Shown here one piece after another: positions 39,401 through 48,400 of a stretch of 64,000 nt of DNA. This DNA is from Pollenia angustigena (taxonomy: Eukaryota; Arthropoda; Insecta; Diptera; Polleniidae): assembly GCA_930367215.1 (NCBI GenBank), contig OV884058.1, positions 215,864,208 to 215,928,207 of the forward strand, read 5' to 3'. Positions within the stretch are counted from its first letter, which is position 1. Every line of letters begins with the position of its first letter. The position numbers and the translations under genes were made by a program. The notes beneath the pieces are model-generated. The model was given only the letters and a program-made list of their open reading frames with translations, was not told the DNA's origin and did no database searches.

Positions 39401-42400
39401 TAATCATACTAAGTTAAGAAGTAATCAAATTATTGTCATGTTAATCATAATAAGCTAAGAAATTAATCATATTATTGGCATGTTAATCATAATAAGCTAA
39501 GAAGTAATCATATTATCATCATGTTAATCATAATAAATTTAGAAGCAATCATATTATGATACAGCAGCTTTCATAGCTGTCATAAAAATATAAAATAAAT
39601 TTAAATATTTTTGAATCGATTTTTTATTTTGTGGCTTTTTACAATTTTTCTTAATGTTAATCAAATAGCGGAGTTCAATATAAGGCTTGCAAAAGAGCAA
39701 ATGAAAAATCTGTGGTTTTCATGGGCAACCGCGTGTGTCCATTTTTTCGATTTTAAGATGTTGATGCCAAATTGCCTAATTTTGAACGCTCTTTACATTT
39801 TTTTGAAAAAAGATGGATCAATTCCGATTTTTTAACGTAATGACAAAGTTTAAAATGTGCAATACCTAGCCCATAATTTGATCTAGAATGGTTTTTCGGC
39901 TTTCCTGAACAATTTGTTTTAAGACATACGCTGTTGCCCATAAAAACCACAGAAATATCGTAGCACTTTTATAAAATAAAACGAAATCTCTGTGTGTTTT
40001 GTTGTTGGATTTTACAAAAAAACTATGATATTTTTTGCATTTGCCCTATTACATCACTGATACTTGAATGAACTCCGCTAATATTTTAATTTGTAATTTC
40101 TTTAAACTAATTTTTTTTATGGAATGTATTCTTGTGTTTTTTATGGAATTTTATCTTTTAACTGTTTAATCGCTCACAAATAAAAAAAAACGACACAATT
40201 TCTTCAAAATTATTTTGCAAATGGCGCTAACATAATATGATTAGAGTACAAATAGTTTGATTGCATCTTTAACATAATATGATAAATGTATAGAAAGTTA
40301 TCATGTTATGTCTATTTAATATAATGATATGGCTGTGAGTAATATAATATGTTTAGAAAGTTATCATAATTAAGTTGTTAGAAAAATAATTGTTTTTCGG
40401 TCAACAATACTCAAATTCATAATTGCGATAAACATTGATATGTTTACAGTAACTATAATATTGTTGATATTAAATAAAAATAACAATTATTTGTGTACGA
40501 CAACAATATATTGTTACATTAAACATAGTGTTGTTGCCGTAACCATGCCCAACCATATTTTTTCTCTGCGTGAGTGAACTTTAGAATGCTTAAAGTCAGT
40601 TAAACAAAAATTAAATACAAGTTATGGGCAATTGCACCAAGTTCAGTTATAATTAACTAACAAGTTTAACTGTCAAAAACATATTGTTAACTGGAAGTTA
40701 AAGTAATAGTTAGTTTGTGAAATTGGCCGTTGAAAGATTTTTAAGTTTACCTGTTCCCATGTTCTGTTACTATAGTGAGAACTTCTCGCATCGAAAAGAT
40801 GTGAAACAAAATATTCCATCGTTTCTCGAAAAGTGTGAAAAAGGTGTGTCTGTAACTCGTGTCGAAAACTATCAAAGGAGTTTTCGTCGTTACTTTATAA
40901 ATGACATAATATTCCACTCGAAGCCGATGTGACATTGCAGGCGTTGAGAACGACAATCACACATATCTTTGACGGCGACCAAAATTTAAAAATTTTTAAC
41001 GACGGCGGCGAAAATACACCGTCGGCTATACCAAATAATGTAAAGTGCGACTTTAATGTTTGTTGTTTGCAAACGAGCTTTGAAAAAATGCGTATATCTT
41101 ATAAAAATGTTGAAAGCAAAATAATTAAACAATGACAAAACGTGCCAAGAACAAAATATTATTATTATTATTCTTTATATTTTGCATTTTTATTTGTTTT
41201 TTAGTTCTTAAATTTTTTCTTGCGTCATTTTATTCGCGGAAGCTTTTCTCACGAAAATGTTACAGACACACTTTTTCTCTAAATTGGCGAGTAATATCCT
41301 TGCGTGACAACTAGTTCTCGCCAAAAAAGTTACAGACACAGTTTAGTGAGAAAAACAGCTGTTTGTTTCAATACATGGCATTTTTGTTTCATTTCACACA
41401 TTTCAATCGAAAAGTTTCTCGACGCGAGAGTTACAGAACATGGGAACTGGGTACCGAATTTCAAGTCTCAAACTTTTTAAATTAAAAAAAGTATGTTTTT
41501 AGAAAAAGTACCAAAAATCAATGAATATTTATTAGTCAGAATATCAAGAAAGTACCAACACGTACTCTAGATGTTTTTAAAACGAAAACACTTCGATTTT
41601 ATTCCTATTTTTAAAACCTTAGAAGACAAATTAGGTTAAAAATACAATAACTAACGTTTAACCCTTAAAAGTACAATTATCAAAAAAGTATTAAAAAAAT
41701 TCGGCAGCTTATTTTTTGACGGCATTCATATACTTTTTCCTCCGTATTCATAAACGCTTATAAATTTTAACAAACGTTTATTCAATATAAAATTTGTTTT
41801 TTAACTCTTTATTAAATAAAAAATGTTTTTATAAATACGGCAGTTTGAATTTTACTTAAGGTGTTATGATACTTGCTATTTTTTGTATTGGATTTTTTTA
41901 GGATTGACTGAATGAAACAACAAGTGCGAGAAAGAACAAGAAATACAATTTGATAAAATGTAAACAAAACAAACAATACAAACAAACAATACAAAAACAA
42001 AATACGTTTTTTCCCCACAAAAAAACGTCATAAAAGCTAAAAATCGCAAAAAAAAAAGTTAAAACCCGTTTCTTTCGATCAAAAACTAAAAAAATTTGCA
42101 ACAGTGCTAACAATTAATCTGGAAATGTCAATTTTAAGTTAAAAAATTTTATATTTTTTTTGACAGTCTTAGATTATTTATCGATAACACATGTATATTT
42201 GTTTGACTTTTCAAGATTTTTTATGATATAATCATACTCTTTACACTTAGTCAGTTTTCCTATGCAAATATATTTGTACTGTTCTCCAATATAGAAAAAA
42301 TACAAAAAATAGCAAGTATTTACAGGGGTGTGCTGGAAATCGAAAACGTAAAACGCAAGAATTTTAAAATTCGTTTTTAAAAATTTTTCTGTAATAAAAG

Positions 42401-45400
42401 AATTTCACGACAAATATCATACAAATATTTCTCTATTAAACACAATTTCATAACAAAAATTAGATTAAGTGTATTTAAAACGACTTCTTAATTCTTGCGT
42501 TTTACGTTTTCGATTTCCAGCGGTTTTGCTCTTTTAGCGATTTAATTTGAAAAAAATCCTTTTGAGTGAATCTGTTTATGCAAAAATTTATCTGTGTACT
42601 GAATTCCAAGTCTCTAGATTTAGGCGTTTGAGCTGGGCGCTGATAAGTCAGTAGGTGAGTGAGTGAATTAATGTGTGAATGAATGAATTAAATAATGAAT
42701 AAATGAACGAAAGATGGAATGAATGAATGAATAATTTGGGCCTTTTTTATTCTACTTATATTAAAAATGTGAATGTTAGTTTGTGGCACAATCACGCGAA
42801 ACCCGCATAATGAATTTTGAATGAAATTTGGGAGACGGATAGCTTATGGCCAAGATACAAATAAAGGGCCATGTCACAGAGTACAATTCCGTTCGGCATT
42901 CAGATACAGTACACTCTCACTCCGTTCATGAAAACAAAAATGGTTTCATTCCGAAAAATGTTTTCGTCATTTTCTGAAGCACCAAAATACGGAATGAATT
43001 GCGTTTCCGAACGGAATTGTTCTCTGTGACATGACTGATAGAATTGTTTCTGAGAGATAATAAGTCGAAAAAAATTGTTACCTTGGTACATTTTCTTTTT
43101 TAATAAATTTGGTACACAGAATGCAAATGGTCCAGAATAAAATAAAGGGTACTTTCTAAGAAGCAAAATCCGGATAAAATTGGTACTTTTTCTCTTTTTG
43201 ATAAATTTGATATACATATAGATAAAAGTCTACATTAACATACAGCGTACTTTCTGGGAGTCTAAATTGAAGAGAAGCTGTTACTCTTTTACCTTTGATA
43301 GTTTTTCTCTTTGTAGCCCTGATTTAAATATTGAGTACTTTTTATAATGTAAAAACAAAAAAAATTGGTACTTTTTTAGTTTTGATAATTGTTGTTTACA
43401 GATTATACATATGGTCCATTAGCCGAAATATGCATATTTGGACACCCCTTGCTTTTCATTGGATAGTAAGTTGAATGTCGGTTGCCCAAGAGAATCGAGT
43501 GTTAAAATTTGTTGGCGAAAAATAATAATTCCTATAATGTTGTCTATAGAAATATTTTATCATAAAATAAGTATAGATATACATACATAGAAAACTACAC
43601 AACAATTCTGGAAATTTTTGTTAGGATAAACCCTTCTCTTTAAATCTTGCCCTAATTTTTATGTTAAAGAAGTCACGGGTAAAAGTTAGTATACATACAT
43701 ACAATTAGATTTAAATTTTTTAAATTGCTTTCATCCCTTGCTCACTGATTTTTGAATATAAATGAAACACATATTTACATATTTCAATAAGTTTTTGTTT
43801 CAGTAAATTCAAGTACAACTACAGACGTAAACATATATTTACCCGGTAGTTCGTTAGGAGGCAATGATATACTTCGCTGCTTGAATTATTAGGAATGAAG
43901 ACTGTCCTATGGCACTGCAAAATCTTTAGTTCAATAGACATTTAAACAATAGTTTTCATGTTATGTTTGATTGGAAAGAAGGAAAGAGTATATTTTTTAA
44001 AAATTAAATTTCAAGAAATGCGGGGCAACTTACTATTTACTTACATTTTATGATTTTCTTTTTAGTGTTATTTTAGTCTTATCTTTTGTTTAAAAGCACA
44101 AAAAAAAAAATAAATAAAAGAGGAAGAAAATAAGTGCAAAACAAACTTCCCTCACAAATTAAGGTTATTTAGATGTAAATCTTTGTTTTCAAAACAAATA
44201 TTTATTCAAGTAAATATTTACTTATGTACAGATAGTAGTATATGTACATACATAAGTCTATGAGTTAGACATGTACATGCAAACGTTGTAATGGCTGTAT
44301 CAAATTAAAAAGTACTATTTCAAAAATGTATTTATTTCATTTTGTACAATAAAATACTCGTATATCATTTTCAGCCGCTGTTGTGTTGACATTCTTTATC
44401 TGTTGGCTGCCATTTCATATGCAACGTTTATGGTACGTCCATGGCAAAAACTATACAAATTATCAAGATGTTAATGAATGGTTGTTTTCAATTACTGGCT
44501 TCGCCTACTATGTCACGTGGTAAGTGTTTGTGTTCGAGCAAAATTTGAATTTTTTTTCTCTTCTTAAATTGTTTTCTTTTTACTAATTTTTAATTAATTG
44601 TGATACATTCTTATCTCTGGTTTTCTTGATACGTTTTTTAGCACAATTAATCCCATTTTGTATAATGTGATGTCACATCGTTATCGTGTAGCATTTAAGG
44701 CTGTTTTATGTTGCATACGCAAAAATGTCTACAACAATAATGGTTTTGTCCGGGATCAGTCGAGTTTTCGTGAAACAACAGTTGCCAGCAGCTTATACAA
44801 TAACAGCACTTATGATCGTATGCGTTCGGTAAGAATCAGAGATTGAAAATTAATAGTACTTAAAAGTAATTACATACTCACCATTAGGTATACTCATATT
44901 TGTGACATAGAGTATAGAGTCAATACTATAGACTATCTTTTCTACTCATGTACTGCGAAACAAATATGGGTATACCCGAAACTAGAATTCTTAAATAACT
45001 TTAAAAACATATTAAGTAATAATATATTTGAAGGTTGGTCAAAATTATGATTCACTACTATTTAGAACAAGAATATTTTCGCGTTTCTCGACAGCTGAGT
45101 AAGAAAAGACATACAAAATACTTAAAATATACCCCAAATACTTATTCAATGTATGTAACACTAGGGTAATCTTAAAAAAAGTTTTCAAACTCTCGGTCTC
45201 ATCCCCTAGAAATATGCGTATACCTTAAAAAACTATGAAAAACAAATTTTGGGCAAATAAAAAAATATTTAGATGGGTCACAAGTGACTGAAATCCTAAA
45301 AAAAAATCACTTTTTAAGTTTTTTTTTTTCAATTAATCGAAATGAAGATACAATTATGTGTTCAAAAAGTTATAAAAACCCAAAATCGGTTAAGAACTAG

Positions 45401-48400
45401 CCCAGTAATCAGGGCTGCCAGATTTGACGATTTTTCGTTCATAAATTAGCAAAGTACCGATTTTCTGATCTTTTTTTCTAAAATTTTTTTCAGTTTTCAA
45501 AGTCTGAATAAAACATTACATTTTCTGACAATTTCGTTTTTTAATGTTGGAATGTTTAACAAGAACGGAATCCGGAACGTTTTCTTTCGCTTAGTTTTTA
45601 CGCTGATATGCCATACCAAAGCAAGAGTCATACAAATTATGAATAAAAATAGAGATAAGAACGCTAAATGGACCAAAAAATGGCTAAATTGCCATTATTA
45701 ATTAACAATAGCGCAAACTTCACTATTAAACGAGCTTTCAGAATAGGTTTTTCCAATGCCAAAGCGTTGTGGCAGCTCTATTTAAAAACTAGAAAACGCG
45801 TGCCGCTTTTGTTTAGGCACGGCTGTAGTATGCAAGTCTTAAGAACATTTTTGATTATTTTCTGAGTACAAAAACAACAATGTTACACTTTGATTATCTT
45901 TCGTCAAACCATCATTGAATGAACCTTTTACGACTTTCTATATAAATCATATTTTCATCAATTTTACGGCGAGCATTTCACGAGTTTTAAGAGAATACTA
46001 TCTACATGAGTCTCATACGATTCTTGACATGAAAGTATTTACCCACGTCTTAAACGAATTTCATAACGATTGAAGAAGCGTCTTTCGCTGTGCTATGGAA
46101 TAATTTCACTCGTGTTACAGTTTTTCCCTTGTAAGGAATCTTCTACGATAAAAAAAATACGGTCATCGACGAGCAAAGACGCTCTTCATGAGACTCCCAG
46201 TAGCTCTTACACGATTGCAAACGCAAGCTGAGTATGAAGTAATTATGCTTTTGTGTAAATGTGTTTTTTTTTATAAGAATCGAACAAAAATTTGTTTAAA
46301 AAAACTAAATTTTAAGTTGTCCGATTTTTTTTGACGATTTTTCGAAACGATAAAGACAATTCTTTTTATTTTTTCTCAGGAAACTGACGATTTCCTCACA
46401 AATTTATCTGGCAGCCCTGCCAGTAATAACCCTGAAAATAATAGGACCAGTCCAAACACGCGTGTAAAGAGTAGCCCGCAAGGGACTAGGACTTGTCCAA
46501 AAGTAACCCAAACGTATGAAAAAACATGGTCTATTTAACATTACGACGTCCTAGGGAAGGACCATAAAACCCTGCTTTGGATTACAAAGGAGTAGTCTTA
46601 AAACTAGTCCATGGTATACTCAAAAGGATTAGTTTTGAAGCCGTTTAAAAACGAAAGCACGTCGTAAAAAAACCAAGACATGTCGTCTCACTTCAAACAC
46701 TTTTTAACCCTTTCGCTACAAGTTTTTGCTGGGTTACTAAAAAAATCCAATTTTTTGGATTTGTATTATAATTGGCCCTAATAACAATCAATACTCACTT
46801 TTGAAAATGGATACATCTTTCGGTTATGGTAAAGAAAGTTTGTTAAAGAAACTAATATAAATAACGGAATAATGCACGGAATTCTAAAAGATTCGTTTTA
46901 TTCGAGCGGAAACCATGATGTAAAATTTCGCGAAGATCGGACCATAATTTACTTTTAAACCCATATAAGCCATAATCCCGGAAAACAGTATATAACGCAT
47001 AAAACCTTAATAAATAATGCTATCAGACACAGTTGCGTGTATCCAAATGGATACAATGTAGCGAAAGGGTTAACGACATGGTCCATGCTTGCATTACATC
47101 GGACCAGTCCATTTTATCAAAATGGATCAGGTGGTCCAATATTATTTGCAGGGAAATAATGCCCAAGACCACTATTGGCCCTTAAAGATGTTTGAAATTT
47201 ATTTCTGTAATATAATTTTTTTTATTCAAAACAGTCAAAATTATGAGACATGGAATAAATTTTTTTTTTTTTTTGGGTGGCATTAACCTGTCCTCAAGTG
47301 AAACAAAAAACAGACGAAATTTTTGGGGTCTGTTTTAATTCTCCAATTTAAAATTTTTTAAAAATGTTTTCAACGGTGATATGTCATAACGTCCAGTGTC
47401 ATAGTGTCCATGGACACTACGACACTTTTAAACGTGTCATAATGTCCGCGGGCATTATGACACTTTGCAAATGGACATTATGACACTTTTAAAAGTGTCA
47501 TTAGGTCCATAATTACTAAAGAAGTTAAATACAAAAAAAGATCTACGAACACGCAGAGAAAAACATGTTTTATTATGGTCATAACCAACAAAACTATTTA
47601 TAAAGAAACTAATTTAACCATAATATGGCTGTTGGTGACAATGATTTGGTTAAATTAAACATAATATGGTTAAAATTTGTTTAAAAATGGTTTTGCTGCT
47701 TTTAAGTTTGGAAATTTAATAAAAAGAAATAAAGACTGTGGTAATTGGTACCGAAAAATCCTAAGTCTGCCATTGGTTGGCTTCGCTAACTAAAGCTTCT
47801 CTGCACAACCCGCCTTTAAGCGGCCGCAAGTATTTTTTCCTTTATGGTATAACAAGTAACGGTTTCGCTAAGTAAAGCTTCTAAAATCTGCATTGTTTCC
47901 GAACGAAAGGCAGATTTCGCAGAGAAGCTTTAGTTAGCGAAGCCAGTACCTGTTATAACATAAAGAAGGATATCCTTGCGCCCGGCCGAAGGCCGTCTAT
48001 ACAGAGAAGCTTTTGTTAACGAAGCCTTGCGCCCGGTCGAAGGAAGGCTATGCTTTCGAGTTTGTAAACATGTTGTGGACAGTAAGACACTGCTCTGATG
48101 GACATTATGACACTTTTAAAAGTGTCATAAAATCCATGAACACTGTGACACTTTTTGGTGTGTCATAGTGTCCACGGATACTATGACACTGGACGTTATC
48201 ACATGCCACCGCACTTGAGGACAACATTTTTTAACGTTTCATTTAAATCGCTGTATAGTAGAATAAAACATCTTTAATTATAAAAAAAAAATTACAAATT
48301 AAATGCTTTATTTTCTTATAGTGAATATGACTAAAATTAAGATTGAACAAGTTAGAGTGCTATATTCGGCTGTGCCCTGTGCCCTCCACTGACAGTTCGA

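Larger units (their letters stand above)
11149..44374 (+). other. 33.2-kb receptor intron filled with mobile elements
   Basis: Donor GTGAGTAA at 11149 and acceptor TATCATTTTCAG ending at 44374. Phase and protein continuity ([11 protein letters not shown]) join exons 5 and 6. Nearly every element type in this window is represented inside it. Confidence 0.8.

Noticed and set aside
42741..42869. Insect repeat phrase (TTTTGAATGAAATTTGGGAG) suggesting a further element
   Set aside because: Only one short phrase is familiar and no boundary can be found.
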